In this document: one piece after another, positions 34,303 through 42,424 of the stretch
Layout of the letters: every line of letters begins with the position of its first letter
Position numbering within the stretch: the stretch's first letter is position 1
The notes under the pieces: generated by a model
Databases searched by the model: none
Told to the model about the DNA's origin: nothing
What the model saw: only the letters and a program-made list of their open reading frames with translations
From: Nocardioides sp. GY 10113
GTDB taxonomy: Bacteria; Actinomycetota; Actinomycetes; Propionibacteriales; Nocardioidaceae
Length of the DNA stretch: 64,000 nucleotides
Assembly: GCF_004919105.1 (NCBI RefSeq)
Contig: NZ_STGK01000003.1
Span: 308,366-372,365, forward strand
Direction: 5' to 3'
Translations under genes and position numbers: made by a program

Positions 34303-34917
34303 ATGTCCACCGAGATCATCAAGGCCGAGGTCCGCACCGAGTTCGGCAAGGGCGCCGCCCGCCGCATCCGCCGCGAGGACAAGATCCCCGCGGTCATCTA
34401 CGGCCACGGCAACGACCCGGTCCACCTGACCCTCCCGGGCCACGCCACCATGATGGCGCTGCGCCACGGTGGCGCGAACGCGGTCGTCGAGCTCGACTTC
34501 GACGGCTCCACCCACCTGGCCCTGGCCAAGCAGGTCCAGACCGACCCGGTCCGCCGCATCCTCGAGCACGTCGACTTCGTCGCCGTCAAGCGCGGCGAGA
34601 AGGTCGTCGTCGACGTCCCGGTCGTCGTCGTCGGCGACGCCGCCCCGGGCACCCTGGTCGTCACCGACCTGGCCGCGATCCACCTCGAGGCCGAGGCCAC
34701 CCACATCCCCGAGGCCATCGAGGTCAACGTCGAGGGCGCCGAGGCCGGCACCCAGATCCACGCCTCCGACCTGGTCCTGCCGAAGGGCTCGGTGCTGCAC
34801 ACCGACGGCGACGCGCTGGTCGTCAACGTGACCACCCCGGCCGTCTCCGAGGAGCCCGCCGAGGCGGAGGCCGCCGAGGGCGAGGCCGTCGAGGCCGAGG
34901 CCACCGAGGCCGAGTGA
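34303..34917 (+). CDS. rplY: 50S ribosomal protein L25/general stress protein Ctc
   Basis: 204 aa. Binds 5S rRNA in the large subunit. The N-terminal L25 domain (IIKAEVRTEFGKGAARRIRREDKIPAVIYGHG) and the C-terminal TL5/Ctc domain (VDVPVVVVGDAAPGTLVVTDLAAIHLEAEATHIPEAIEVNVEG) are both present. An Ala/Glu-rich acidic tail of about 25 residues follows, common in actinobacteria. ATG 34303 has GAGGGAG about 6 nt upstream. A 16-bp hairpin separates it from pth. In many actinobacteria rplY follows prs directly; here 6 kb of reverse-strand genes intervene. Confidence 0.96.
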   Translation: MSTEIIKAEVRTEFGKGAARRIRREDKIPAVIYGHGNDPVHLTLPGHATMMALRHGGANAVVELDFDGSTHLALAKQVQTDPVRRILEHVDFVAVKRGEKVVVDVPVVVVGDAAPGTLVVTDLAAIHLEAEATHIPEAIEVNVEGAEAGTQIHASDLVLPKGSVLHTDGDALVVNVTTPAVSEEPAEAEAAEGEAVEAEATEAE

Positions 34918-34961
34918 CCCCGTCGGCCGGGTCGGGCCACGCCTGAGCCCGAGCCGACACC

Positions 34962-34998
34962 AGCACTCCCCGGCGCGGACCTCGCGCCGGGGAGTGCT
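34962..34998 (+). terminator. Intrinsic terminator after rplY
   Basis: A perfect 16-bp stem (AGCACTCCCCGGCGCG with its complement) and 5-nt loop, followed by GCATTCTTGG. Confidence 0.8.
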
Positions 34999-35070
34999 GC
35001 ATTCTTGGACCCGACTCCCGGGGACCCGATCCAGCCACCAGCGGGTGGCGCGACCGCAGCAGGAGGACCG

Positions 35071-35664
35071 TTGACCGACGCCGAGGTGTGGCTCGTGGTG
35101 GGGCTCGGCAACCCCGGGCCCTCGTACGCCGGCCACCGCCACAACATCGGCTACATGGTGGTCGATGAGCTGGCCCGCCGGATGGGCAGCGGGTTCCGCG
35201 CACACAAGACCGGGCGGGCCGAGGTCGTCGAGGGCCGGGTCGGCGCGCCCGGCGCCCCCGGGCCGCGGGTCGTCCTGGCCAAGTCGCGCAGCTACATGAA
35301 CGAGACCGGGGGACCGGTCAAGGCGCTGGCCACCTTCTACAAGGTCCCGCCCGAGCGCGTGGTGGCGATCCACGACGAGCTCGACATCGACTTCGGCACG
35401 CTGCGGGTCAAGCGTGGCGGCGGGGACAACGGCCACAACGGCCTGAAGTCGATGCGCTCCTCCTTCGGCAGCGGCGACTTTTACCGGGTGCGGGCCGGGA
35501 TCGGCCGCCCGCCCGGTCGCCAGGACGTTGCGGACTTCGTGCTGTCGAACTACTCGACGGTCGAGCGCAAGGAGCTGCCGTTCCAGATCGACACGGCCGC
35601 GGACGCGGTCGAGTCGCTGATCACCGACGGCCTCGAGCGGACCCAGTCGCGGTTCAACTCCTGA
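35071..35664 (+). CDS. pth: Peptidyl-tRNA hydrolase
   Basis: 197 aa. Releases peptides from dropped-off peptidyl-t[30 protein letters not shown] holds catalytic His24. [44 protein letters not shown] and [21 protein letters not shown] are diagnostic of bacterial Pth. The start is the rare TTG 35071: it has a perfect AGGAGG four nt upstream, while the frame-extending TTG at 35005 and GTG 35086 lack one. It follows the rplY terminator, so it may have its own promoter in 34999-35060. Confidence 0.95.
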   Translation: MTDAEVWLVVGLGNPGPSYAGHRHNIGYMVVDELARRMGSGFRAHKTGRAEVVEGRVGAPGAPGPRVVLAKSRSYMNETGGPVKALATFYKVPPERVVAIHDELDIDFGTLRVKRGGGDNGHNGLKSMRSSFGSGDFYRVRAGIGRPPGRQDVADFVLSNYSTVERKELPFQIDTAADAVESLITDGLERTQSRFNS

Positions 35665-35801
35665 CCCGCGCAGGGTTCGGTCCGACCTGTCGGGGCGAGG
35701 CCGCGAGGTGCATCGGTACGGCGTGGCGATCCGGCAGGTCGTCGGGACCCCCGGGCGGAGCAGGAGGCTGGCGGAGCGGCTCGGGCGCCTCGCGAGACGG
35801 G

Positions 35802-36929
35802 TCATGACCTGTCGCCTTCCGACGGCTTGTCGGTGCTCGTGGACCCGGAGGCAGCCCTCTCGGCGGACTCCCCGCGGCTGACGCGCAGCCGGCGGCCGCG
35901 CTCGACGTCCTCTGCGGCCCTCCTGGCCGCCTTGTCGCTCGTGCGGGTGTCGCGTGCCGGCAGCTGGATGTCCCTCTCCGCAGGCATCCCGGCCTGGAGC
36001 TCGCGGCCGCGCTCCAGCTCGGCATCGAGCTCGGCACCGAAGAGCAGGGCCAGGTTGGTCAGCCAGAGCCACAGCAGGAAGACCACGACCCCGGCCAGCG
36101 AGCCGTAGGTCCGGTTGTAGCTCGCGAAGTTGGCGACGTACACGCCGAACACCGCCGAGGCCAGCGCCCACGTCAGGATCGCCACGACCGCGCCGATGCT
36201 GATCCAGCGGAACCGGGGCTGTCGCACGTTGGGGGTCGCGTAGTAGAGCAGCGCGACGATGAGGACCACCGCCAGCAGCATCACCGGCCACTTGGCGATG
36301 CTCCAGACCAGGACCGCGGTGTCCCCTAGTCCCACCGCTTGGCCGACCGCCCGGGCGGCGGGTCCGGTGAGCACGAGGCCCAGCGCGACCAGGGCGGTGA
36401 GGACGACGGTGACCAGGGTGATCGCCAGCATGGCCGGGCGCAGCTTCCAGATCGGTCTTCCCTCTGCCACCTCGTAGATCCGGTTCATGCCGCGACCGAA
36501 GGCGCCGACGTAGCCCGAGGCGGACCAGAGCGCCAGAGCCAGGCCGAGCAGGAGCGCGAGCCCCGCGTTCTGCGCGCGGCTGAGCTCGACGAGGGTCGGC
36601 TCCAGTGTCTCCGCCACGCCGCCCGCGCCGACATCGCGCAACGTCTGCAGCAGCGTGTCGACCGTCGCCTGCCCCTGGCCGACCAGGCCGACCAGGGAGA
36701 GGATCGCGACCGTCGCCGGGAACAGCGCGAGCACCGAGTAGTAGGTCAGCGCCGCGGCGAGATCCAGGCAGCCGTCCTCGGAGAACTCCCGGAAGGTCTT
36801 GACCACGACGTAGCGCCTCGACGGCGCGGTGAGGTCGACGGGCGACTCCGGCTTGCGCGGGTCGTCGGGGTCGGGCCGGGTGGCGGCGTCGGGCGTGCCC
36901 CGGTCAGGCTGCCGACCGATCGCACTCAC
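35802..36929 (-). CDS. YihY/virulence factor BrkB-family membrane protein
   Basis: 375 aa. Six membrane segments with the family pattern DLAAALTYYSVLALFPATVAILSLVGL, WSASGYVGAFGRGMNRIYEV, RWISIGAVVAILTWALASAVFGVYVANFASYNRTYGSLAGVVVFLLWLWLTNLALLFGAELDAEL. Cellular role is not established for the family. The N- and C-terminal 35-70 residues are charged and polar, with a Ser/Glu-rich tail. GTG 36929 was chosen as the only start before the first conserved block with room for the polar leader. The YtxH-like gene diverges from it. Confidence 0.88.
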   Translation of the reverse strand: MSAIGRQPDRGTPDAATRPDPDDPRKPESPVDLTAPSRRYVVVKTFREFSEDGCLDLAAALTYYSVLALFPATVAILSLVGLVGQGQATVDTLLQTLRDVGAGGVAETLEPTLVELSRAQNAGLALLLGLALALWSASGYVGAFGRGMNRIYEVAEGRPIWKLRPAMLAITLVTVVLTALVALGLVLTGPAARAVGQAVGLGDTAVLVWSIAKWPVMLLAVVLIVALLYYATPNVRQPRFRWISIGAVVAILTWALASAVFGVYVANFASYNRTYGSLAGVVVFLLWLWLTNLALLFGAELDAELERGRELQAGMPAERDIQLPARDTRTSDKAARRAAEDVERGRRLRVSRGESAERAASGSTSTDKPSEGDRS

Positions 36930-37279
36930 CGCCGGCGCCGCGCTGAGAGGTCGCCGCGGAGCCGGGCACGAGCCCGGCCCGTCGACGGGTGCTTCTGCCG
37001 GGGTGCTGCTCCTGCTGTCATGACGATCTCCTCTGCTGGCTCTGGCCGTACCGATTCCCCACGCGGCCGTCAGGTATGCCTCGGAGCGGGTCGCGATTAC
37101 GACCAGCCGTCGACGGCGGCGCCCAGGTCGACCGCGATCGCCGCCGCGGCGAGGAGGCTGCGCAGCGCGGCGCTGTCCGGGGTGCGAGGCATGGATCCGT
37201 GCCCAGTGGGAACGACTCTATGGAAGGCCGAGGGACCGTGACCGGTCGAGCCGGCGCGGTAGAGACGAAGGAGCGGAGC

Positions 37280-37627
37280 ATGCCTGGAAAGCTGTACTTC
37301 CTCGCTGGCCTGGGAGCCGGCTACGTGCTGGGGGCCCGCGCTGGTCGAGGACGCTACGAGCAGATCGCGGCGAAGGCCCAGGGGCTGTGGGAGGACCCGC
37401 GGGTGCAGGCCACGGCCCACCGGGCCGAACGGGCGGTGGTGCGGAAGGCGAACGAGGCGCAGGACGTCGTCGCCGACAAGGCCAGCCAGCTCGCGGACCG
37501 GGCGGGCGAGGCGGTGCGGGACGCTGAGGATGCCGTCGACGACGCCGGGCAGGCGGTGGACCGGGCCGCCGGCGGGCCGGAGCAGTCGGAAGAGGGTTCG
37601 GGCGTCCGCCCGCGTCCCCTGCCGTGA
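37280..37627 (+). CDS. Small YtxH-like membrane-anchored protein
   Basis: 115 aa. One short N-terminal hydrophobic segment (LYFLAGLGAGYVLGARAGRGRYEQI) is followed by a long charged helix rich in Ala, Glu, Asp and Arg (residues 30-100), which probably forms a coiled coil outside or under the membrane. The GAGYVLGARAGRxRYEQI pattern is shared with actinobacterial YtxH-type proteins of unknown role, some linked to stress. ATG 37280 has GAAGGAGCGG upstream. It is the only gene in this strip on the forward strand and is separated from the convergent DJ-1/PfpI gene by a strong hairpin. Confidence 0.78.
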   Translation: MPGKLYFLAGLGAGYVLGARAGRGRYEQIAAKAQGLWEDPRVQATAHRAERAVVRKANEAQDVVADKASQLADRAGEAVRDAEDAVDDAGQAVDRAAGGPEQSEEGSGVRPRPLP

Positions 37628-37721
37628 GCCGTCGCCCGGCGGGCGGTCCTCACGTGTGAACCGCGCCCCGTCCGGCGGGGCGTCGGGGGTTGCGACGCCC
37701 GCGGGCGGGCGAGCCCGCCTC

Positions 37722-37768
37722 GGACCGGCGCGCCCGGGATGCTTCACGCTTCCCGGGCGCGCCGGTCC
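37722..37768. terminator. 18-bp perfect hairpin between YtxH-like and DJ-1/PfpI genes
   Basis: GGACCGGCGCGCCCGGGA pairs with its exact complement across an 11-nt loop, then TTGCTGTC. It serves the forward gene and possibly the convergent gene. Confidence 0.8.
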
Positions 37769-37805
37769 TTGCTGTCAGCCGCCCCGACAGGAGCGGCTCC
37801 GCGCC

Positions 37806-38360
37806 TCAGGCGTCGGTCGCGCCGGCGCTGTCGGGGCCGTGGTTGACCGCCTCCAGGAGCGCGGCGATGAACGCCGGCAGGTCGTCCGGCTTGCGGCTGG
37901 TGATCAGGTTGCCGTCGGTCACCACGCGTTCGTCCGACCACGTCGCGCCGGCGTTGGTGAGGTCCGTGCGCAGGCTGGGCCACGAGGTGAGTCGGCGGCC
38001 CTCGACGACATCGGCCTCGACGAGCACCCAGGGGGCGTGGCAGATGGCGGCCAGCGGCTTGCCGGAGCCGGCGAAGGCGCGCACGAAGTCGACGGCGGCG
38101 GCGTCCAGCCGCAGCGCATCGGGGTTCGCCACGCCGCCCGGCAGCACCAGCGCGGCGTACTCGTCCGGGTCGCTGTCGGCCACGACCACGTCGACCGGAC
38201 GGGACTCCGAGGCGTCCAGGTGGTCGAACGTCTGGACCTCGCCCGCGCTCGTGCTCAGCAGGACCGCCTCGTGGCCGGCATCGATCACCGCGTCCCACGG
38301 TTCGGTCAGCTCCACCCGCTCGACACCCTCGGGGGCCACCAGGAATGCGATTCTCGACAT
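37806..38360 (-). CDS. DJ-1/PfpI-family protein (class I glutamine amidotransferase-like)
   Basis: 184 aa. Members include proteases, chaperones and deglycases. The nucleophile elbow is PLAAICHAPWVLVEADVV with Cys107. RIAFLVAPEGVERVELTEPWDAV and YAALVLPGGVANPDALR complete the fold, and the Glu of EGVERVEL stands near the expected acid position. ATG 38360 has AGAGGAGAAG upstream. A role in repair of glycated or stressed protein is possible but not shown. Confidence 0.88.
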   Translation of the reverse strand: MSRIAFLVAPEGVERVELTEPWDAVIDAGHEAVLLSTSAGEVQTFDHLDASESRPVDVVVADSDPDEYAALVLPGGVANPDALRLDAAAVDFVRAFAGSGKPLAAICHAPWVLVEADVVEGRRLTSWPSLRTDLTNAGATWSDERVVTDGNLITSRKPDDLPAFIAALLEAVNHGPDSAGATDA

Positions 38361-38572
38361 GGGATCTTCTCCTCTCACAGGGGTCAGCGGTGCCCGGGGG
38401 ACGCAGGCGTCAGAACCCCGTGGCGGGCACGGTCACCGGGCGCCGCACGTGACGTGTACCCGTTGCGGTGGTCCGCACACCCCGTCCGTTGCTGTCGAGG
38501 GCGGGCGGTCCTCCCCGGCACCCGGACTGGGTACGCCGCGTCGTGGGCTGCGACGCGCGGCTGGCCAGGCTC

Positions 38573-38578
38573 TATGGT
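38573..38578 (+). promoter_or_regulatory. -10 element of cysQ (leaderless)
   Basis: TATGGT ends 6 nt before GTG 38585. No Shine-Dalgarno. Confidence 0.55.
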
Positions 38579-38584
38579 GTCCCG

Positions 38585-39367
38585 GTGACTTTCGAAGCTG
38601 GCACCCCCTCTCCCGACATCGTCGCCGACGACCACGCGCTCGCGGCCTGGCTGGCCGAGGTCGCCGGCCGGCGCCTGCTCGAGGTCCGCGAGGAGGGCCT
38701 GGAGGGCAAGGAGCTCAAGAACGCCGGCGACCAGGCCGCGCACGAGCTGCTGATGGAGCTGCTGGCGCAGTACCGCCCGGACGACGCGGTGCTCTCGGAG
38801 GAGGGCAAGGACGACAAGGCCCGCCTGGCCGCCTCGAAGGTCTGGATCGTCGACCCGCTCGACGGCACCCGCGAGTTCTCCGAGCCGCCCCGCGACGACT
38901 GGGCCGTGCACGTCGCGCTGTGGCAGGACGGCGAGCTGGTCGCCGGCGCGGTCGCCCAGCCGGCCCTCGGCGAGACCTTCAACACCGGCACCGCGCCGGT
39001 GGTGCCGCCGCGTACGTCGGTCCGCCCCCGGATCGCCGTCTCGCGCAGCCGCCCGCCCGCGTTCGTGGAGGCGCTGGCCGCCGAGCTCGACGCCGAGCTC
39101 GTGCCGATGGGATCGGCCGGCGTCAAGATGATGTCGGTGGTGCGCGACGTCGCCGACGCGTACGTGCACGCCGGCGGGCAGTACGAGTGGGACTCCGCCG
39201 CCCCGGTCGCGGTCGCGCGGGCCGCCGGCCTGTTCACCTCCCGGGTGGACGGCAGCGAGCTGCGCTACAACCAGGACGACGTCTACCTGCCCGACGTGAT
39301 CGTGTGCCGTCCCGAGCTCTCCGAGCAGATCCTGGCGTTCATCGCCGCCCACGGCACGGAGGCCTGA
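38585..39367 (+). CDS. cysQ: 3'(2'),5'-bisphosphate nucleotidase / inositol monophosphatase-family phosphatase
   Basis: 260 aa from GTG 38585. Li+-sensitive Mg2+ phosphatase that removes PAP, the by-product of sulfate activation, or a related phosphate ester. The metal-binding segments are SEEGKDD, WIVDPLDGTREFSE (DPLDGT) and YEWDSAAPVAVARAAG. It matches the actinobacterial CysQ-like proteins rather than SuhB because of the EFSEPPRDDWAVHVAL insertion and the short N-terminus. The upstream extension to 38468 has no counterpart in the family. A REP-like palindrome follows. Confidence 0.88.
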   Translation: MTFEAGTPSPDIVADDHALAAWLAEVAGRRLLEVREEGLEGKELKNAGDQAAHELLMELLAQYRPDDAVLSEEGKDDKARLAASKVWIVDPLDGTREFSEPPRDDWAVHVALWQDGELVAGAVAQPALGETFNTGTAPVVPPRTSVRPRIAVSRSRPPAFVEALAAELDAELVPMGSAGVKMMSVVRDVADAYVHAGGQYEWDSAAPVAVARAAGLFTSRVDGSELRYNQDDVYLPDVIVCRPELSEQILAFIAAHGTEA

Positions 39368-39378
39368 CCTCCCCGTTC

Positions 39379-39428
39379 GGGTCGTGTGCCTGACGCCTCC
39401 TCATCGGGGTGCGTGGGGCACACGACCC
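39379..39428. repeat. REP-like palindrome, copy 5
   Basis: GGGTCGTGTGCC pairs with GGCACACGACCC around a CTGACGCC... centre. It lies 12 nt after the cysQ stop and 12 nt before the end of the convergent alkB gene. Confidence 0.8.
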
Positions 39429-39439
39429 GCCCCGGCGGC

Positions 39440-40057
39440 TCAGAAGACGTTGAGCGGCCGGAACTGGACGCTGATCCGCGGCCCCGCTGCGGCGACCTTC
39501 GGCACGGCGTGCTCCCACGTGCGCTGGCAGCTGCCGCCCATCACGACCAGGTCGCCGTGGCCCATCTCGACCGCGATCGACTCCCCGCCGCCGCGGGGCC
39601 GGAGGCACAGCCGCCGCGGGTCGCCGACCGAGACGATCGCGACCATGGTGTCGTGCGTACTGCCCCGGCCGATGGTGTCCCCGTGCCAGGCGACGCTGTC
39701 GCGCCCGTCGCGGTAGTAGCAGCAGCCCGCGGTCCGGAACGGCTCGCCCAGCTCCTCCGCGTAGTGCGCGGAGAGGGCCTCGCGGGCCGCGGTCAGCATC
39801 GGGTGCGGCAGCTCCTCGCCGATCATGTAGGTGTGGACCAGCCGGGGGACGTCGACGAGGCGGTCGTACATCTGCCGCTTCTCGGCCCGCCACGGCACCC
39901 GCTCGGCCAGCGCGGCGAAGACCTCGTCGGGCTGGGGCAGCCAGGTCCGAGCCACGTCGATCCAGGCGCCCGAGCCCAGGTCGCGCCGCTCCAGGCGCCC
40001 GGTGTCGGGCGCGGTCAGCGCCGGGTCGGGGGCGAAGAGCGTGCCCTGGAAGTCCAT
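39440..40057 (-). CDS. alkB: Alpha-ketoglutarate-dependent DNA repair dioxygenase AlkB
   Basis: 205 aa. Reverses 1-methyladenine and 3-methylcytosine damage by oxidative demethylation with Fe(II) and 2-oxoglutarate. The iron site is WHGD (His125, Asp127) plus His in TWEHAVPK. The 2-oxoglutarate arginines are in ISVQFRPLNVF. GTAGCCYYRDGRDSVAWHGD and MGHGDLVVMGGSCQRTWEH are diagnostic. ATG 40057 is supported by TATCGT (40064-40069, minus strand) 6 nt upstream, and an SOS box lies immediately beyond it. Confidence 0.95.
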   Translation of the reverse strand: MDFQGTLFAPDPALTAPDTGRLERRDLGSGAWIDVARTWLPQPDEVFAALAERVPWRAEKRQMYDRLVDVPRLVHTYMIGEELPHPMLTAAREALSAHYAEELGEPFRTAGCCYYRDGRDSVAWHGDTIGRGSTHDTMVAIVSVGDPRRLCLRPRGGGESIAVEMGHGDLVVMGGSCQRTWEHAVPKVAAAGPRISVQFRPLNVF

Positions 40058-40063
40058 GCGTCC

Positions 40064-40069
40064 ACGATA
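40064..40069 (-). promoter_or_regulatory. -10 element of alkB (leaderless)
   Basis: TATCGT on the minus strand ends 6 nt before ATG 40057. The SOS box at 40080-40093 covers the -35 position. Confidence 0.6.
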
Positions 40070-40079
40070 GCCCATGGTT

Positions 40080-40093
40080 CGAACAGGTGTTCG
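40080..40093. promoter_or_regulatory. SOS box (LexA site) in the alkB promoter
   Basis: CGAAC-AGGT-GTTCG is a perfect dyad matching the actinobacterial LexA consensus TCGAAC-N4-GTTCGA, with one mismatch at the outer right base. It overlaps the alkB -35 region, so LexA should repress alkB until DNA damage. Confidence 0.75.
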
Positions 40094-40176
40094 CAAGGCG
40101 GGTCGGGGTGTCGTCATCCGTACCGCCGCTTCGGTATGAATCGACGGATCGCGTGCTGCCGAACAGCGGGCGTGCC

Positions 40177-40182
40177 TAGCCT
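40177..40182 (+). promoter_or_regulatory. -10 element of the GntR-type gene (leaderless)
   Basis: TAGCCT ends 6 nt before GTG 40189. Confidence 0.5.
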
Positions 40183-40188
40183 CCGGCC

Positions 40189-40905
40189 GTGCCTGGGGTC
40201 CCGACGTTCGACGAGAGGCGATCACCGAAACACGTGGTGATCCGCGAGTACGTGCGTGCTCTCGTCGCGGGCTGCGACCCGGGCACCGCCGCCCCCTCGG
40301 AGCGCGAGCTGGTGGAACGGTTCGGGGTGGCTCGGATGACGGTGCGCCAGGCCCTGGACGCGCTGGTCGGCGAGGGGGTCCTCGAGCGGTTCCCCGGCCG
40401 CGGGACGTTCGTGGCGCACCCGCGCCCCCGCCGGACGGGCGTCGTGGGCTTCAGCGAGGAGATGGCGCGCCGCGGGGTGGCCGTGACCTCCCGGACCGTG
40501 GTCGCCGACCGGATCCCGGCCCCTCCGGGCGTGGCCCGGGCGCTCGAGATGCAGGTCGACCAGCCCGTCGTCCGCTGGCGTCGGATGCGGGCCACCGACG
40601 GCTACGCCACCTGCGTCGCCGACGTCTTCCTGCCCGACGCGCTGGTGCCGGGCTTCCTCGAGGCGGACCAGCCGGTGAGCCTGTACGCCGACCTGGAGGC
40701 CCGGGGGCTGCGTCCGACGCGTGCCGAGGACGCGCTGGTGGCGGTCACCGCCGACGCCGCGGAGTCCTCGCTGCTCGAGGTCCCGATCGGCTCGGCGCTG
40801 CTCCAGCACTCGCGGCGGGCGCTGTGCGGCACCGTCCCGGTCGAGCTCTCCCGGACCGTCTACCGGGCCGACCGGCACACGTTCCGCCTCCACCTGTACG
40901 ACTGA
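40189..40905 (+). CDS. GntR-family regulator, HutC/UTRA type
   Basis: 238 aa. N-terminal winged helix: HVVIREYVRALVAGCDPGTAAPSERELVERFGVARMTVRQALDALVGEGVLERFPGRGTFVA. C-terminal UTRA effector domain from about residue 90 (VGFSEEMARRGVAVTSRTVV, PVVRWRRMRATDGYATCVADVFLP, PVELSRTVYRADRHTFRLHL). Effectors in this subfamily are usually sugars, amino acids or their phosphates; none can be named here. No metabolic operon adjoins it, so targets are elsewhere. GTG 40189 follows the -10 by 6 nt. Confidence 0.92.
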   Translation: MPGVPTFDERRSPKHVVIREYVRALVAGCDPGTAAPSERELVERFGVARMTVRQALDALVGEGVLERFPGRGTFVAHPRPRRTGVVGFSEEMARRGVAVTSRTVVADRIPAPPGVARALEMQVDQPVVRWRRMRATDGYATCVADVFLPDALVPGFLEADQPVSLYADLEARGLRPTRAEDALVAVTADAAESSLLEVPIGSALLQHSRRALCGTVPVELSRTVYRADRHTFRLHLYD

Positions 40906-40906
40906 G

Positions 40907-40976
40907 CCCCGTCAGCCGGTCCCCGTCAGCCGGTCCCCGTCAGTCGTTCGCCGTCAGTCGTTCGCCGTCAGCCGGC
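40907..40976. repeat. 14-bp tandem repeat x5 spanning the end of the 40954-41325 gene
   Basis: Units CCCCGTCAGCCGGT (x2), CCCCGTCAGTCGTT, CGCCGTCAGTCGTT and CGCCGTCAGCCGGC lie head to tail between convergent genes. Each contains TCA, a stop on the minus strand; the one used is at 40954-40956. Confidence 0.85.
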
Positions 40977-41325
40977 CCAGCGGTGCGATCGTGGTGCCGG
41001 TCTCCTCGCACACCCAGACCGGGTCCGGACCGCCCAGGTCGGGGTCGATGTGCAGCGTGTGCACCGGCCCCTCGGTGCAGTGGCGGCAGACCGGCCACAG
41101 CCCGGCCGGATCCGTGCGCCCGAGCCCGTCGGCCAGCGCCTCCTGCACGTCCTGGGCGATCAGGCCCGGCACGAACTGCGCCCCCTCCGCCCACTGCTCG
41201 AGCCACCAGCGACGCTCGGAGCAGGCGTCGTCGAGGATGGAGACCGACACCGGGCTCGCCAGGCCGCGGGCCTCGAGGTCGGTCAGCACCGCGGCGCGGG
41301 CGGCGAAGATGACCTGGTCGTCCAC
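40954..41325 (-). CDS. Hypothetical protein with a C-terminal Cys pair (possible zinc ribbon)
   Basis: 123 aa. The N-terminal 60 residues are helical and aromatic (SILDDACSERRWWLEQWAEGAQFVPGLIAQDVQEALADGLG). The C-terminal part has CRHC and a later VCEE, which could bind zinc as a ribbon. I do not recognise the family. ATG 41325 lies 3 nt from the stop of the upstream HD-type gene, so the two are probably co-translated. The stop codon lies within a 14-bp tandem repeat, so the last residues (TAND) may vary among strains. Confidence 0.7.
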   Translation of the reverse strand: MDDQVIFAARAAVLTDLEARGLASPVSVSILDDACSERRWWLEQWAEGAQFVPGLIAQDVQEALADGLGRTDPAGLWPVCRHCTEGPVHTLHIDPDLGGPDPVWVCEETGTTIAPLGRLTAND

Positions 41326-41328
41326 GGC

Positions 41329-41961
41329 TCAGGCGACGCCGACCGCGCTGGCGCCGTCGTACCAGAACGCCAGCTCGCGGGTGAGGTTGGCGCGGGCCGC
41401 GGCGGTCCACCGCTCCCGTGCGTAGCGGGTGTGGAAGAGCTCCTCGCGGTCGGCGAGGTCGCGCAGCACCGAGACCCGTCCGACGACGAAGTCGGGGTCG
41501 TCGAGGTGGTCGTACTCGCGCCGAACGTCCGCCACGTAGGCGTCGTACGTCGCCCGGTCCGCGGCAAGGATGCCGAGGTCGGCGTCGGAGAGCGCGGCGC
41601 CGTTCACGTCGCCGGCGTCGGGGTGGTGGGTCTCGGTCAGCCGGACCAGCCGGGCCACCTCGGCCACCGTCGCGGCGTCCGCGTACCGCGGCAGTTCGTC
41701 CTCGGCCCACGCCGCGGACCGCTCCTCGGCGTCACGCTCGCCGTCGTAGACCGCGTCGTGGAACCAGGCGGCCAGCTGGACCGGGGTGCGGTCGAAGCGC
41801 ACCCCGCCGGCGGCGAGCTCGTCGAGGCGGTTCAGCACCGCGATCAGGTGGCCGCGGTCGTGGTACCCGCGGTCCGGGTCGTCGTACGCCGCCAGCAGGT
41901 CGTCGCGCAGCTGCGCGGCGCCGTCCAGCGGCCAGGACATGTCGGGATGGTCGTCCTCCAT
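41329..41961 (-). CDS. HD-domain-like metal-dependent phosphohydrolase
   Basis: 210 aa. The core AYDDPDRGYHDRGHLIAVLNRLDEL...LAAWFHDAVYDGERDAEERSAAWAEDEL holds the HD-type metal ligands (His in YHDRGH, HD in WFHDAVYD) and matches the actinobacterial predicted metal-dependent HD superfamily phosphohydrolases. A further conserved segment is VARLVRLTETHHPDAGDVNGAALSDADLGILA. The substrate is unknown, with nucleotides the usual guess. ATG 41961 was chosen for GGAG just upstream; ATG 41940 is an alternative. It runs into the hypothetical gene below with a 3-nt gap. Confidence 0.82.
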   Translation of the reverse strand: MEDDHPDMSWPLDGAAQLRDDLLAAYDDPDRGYHDRGHLIAVLNRLDELAAGGVRFDRTPVQLAAWFHDAVYDGERDAEERSAAWAEDELPRYADAATVAEVARLVRLTETHHPDAGDVNGAALSDADLGILAADRATYDAYVADVRREYDHLDDPDFVVGRVSVLRDLADREELFHTRYARERWTAAARANLTRELAFWYDGASAVGVA

Positions 41962-42041
41962 GGCTCCATTGAAACCCACGGGGTGCCCACGGCGTGAGTC
42001 GATGTCATCAGAAGTGTCCGGGCATGGGAAGAATGGCGCCC

Positions 42042-42344
42042 ATGACTGCTGAGGACGCACGCGCCGAGCTGCTCCGGCTCCGGTCCAGCATCGACAACCT
42101 CGACGCGGCCCTGGTCCACCTGCTGGCGGAGCGCTTCAAGTGCACCGAGCAGGTCGGGCGCCTCAAGGCACGCGCGGGCATGCCGCCGGCCGACCCGGAC
42201 CGGGAGTCGGTGCAGATCGCCCGGCTGCGGTCGATGGCCGAGACCTCCGGGCTGGACCCGCACTTCGCGGAGAAGATCCTGAACGTGATCATCGCCGAGG
42301 TGATCCGCAACCACGAGCAGTTCGCCGACGAGGCCGAGGCCTGA
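42042..42344 (+). CDS. Chorismate mutase, AroQ type
   Basis: 100 aa. Converts chorismate to prephenate for Phe and Tyr. The all-helical AroQ fold is clear: RAELLRLRSSIDNLDAALVHLLAERFKCTEQVGRLKARAGMPPADPDRESVQIARLRSMAETSGLDPHFAEKILNVIIAEVIRNHEQF, with the active-site Arg, Lys and Glu/Gln positions kept. No dehydratase or synthase domain is fused. ATG 42042 is preferred over in-frame ATG 42024 and 42033 by spacing from GGGAAG. The family match is strong although the gene is short. Confidence 0.9.
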   Translation: MTAEDARAELLRLRSSIDNLDAALVHLLAERFKCTEQVGRLKARAGMPPADPDRESVQIARLRSMAETSGLDPHFAEKILNVIIAEVIRNHEQFADEAEA

Positions 42345-42424
42345 GCTCCGCCGGCGTCCCTCGGTGAGGCCGGGTCGCCGCGAAACGGCCCGGTGCTGCC
42401 CGCGCCCTGCCACCATCGGGCGGC

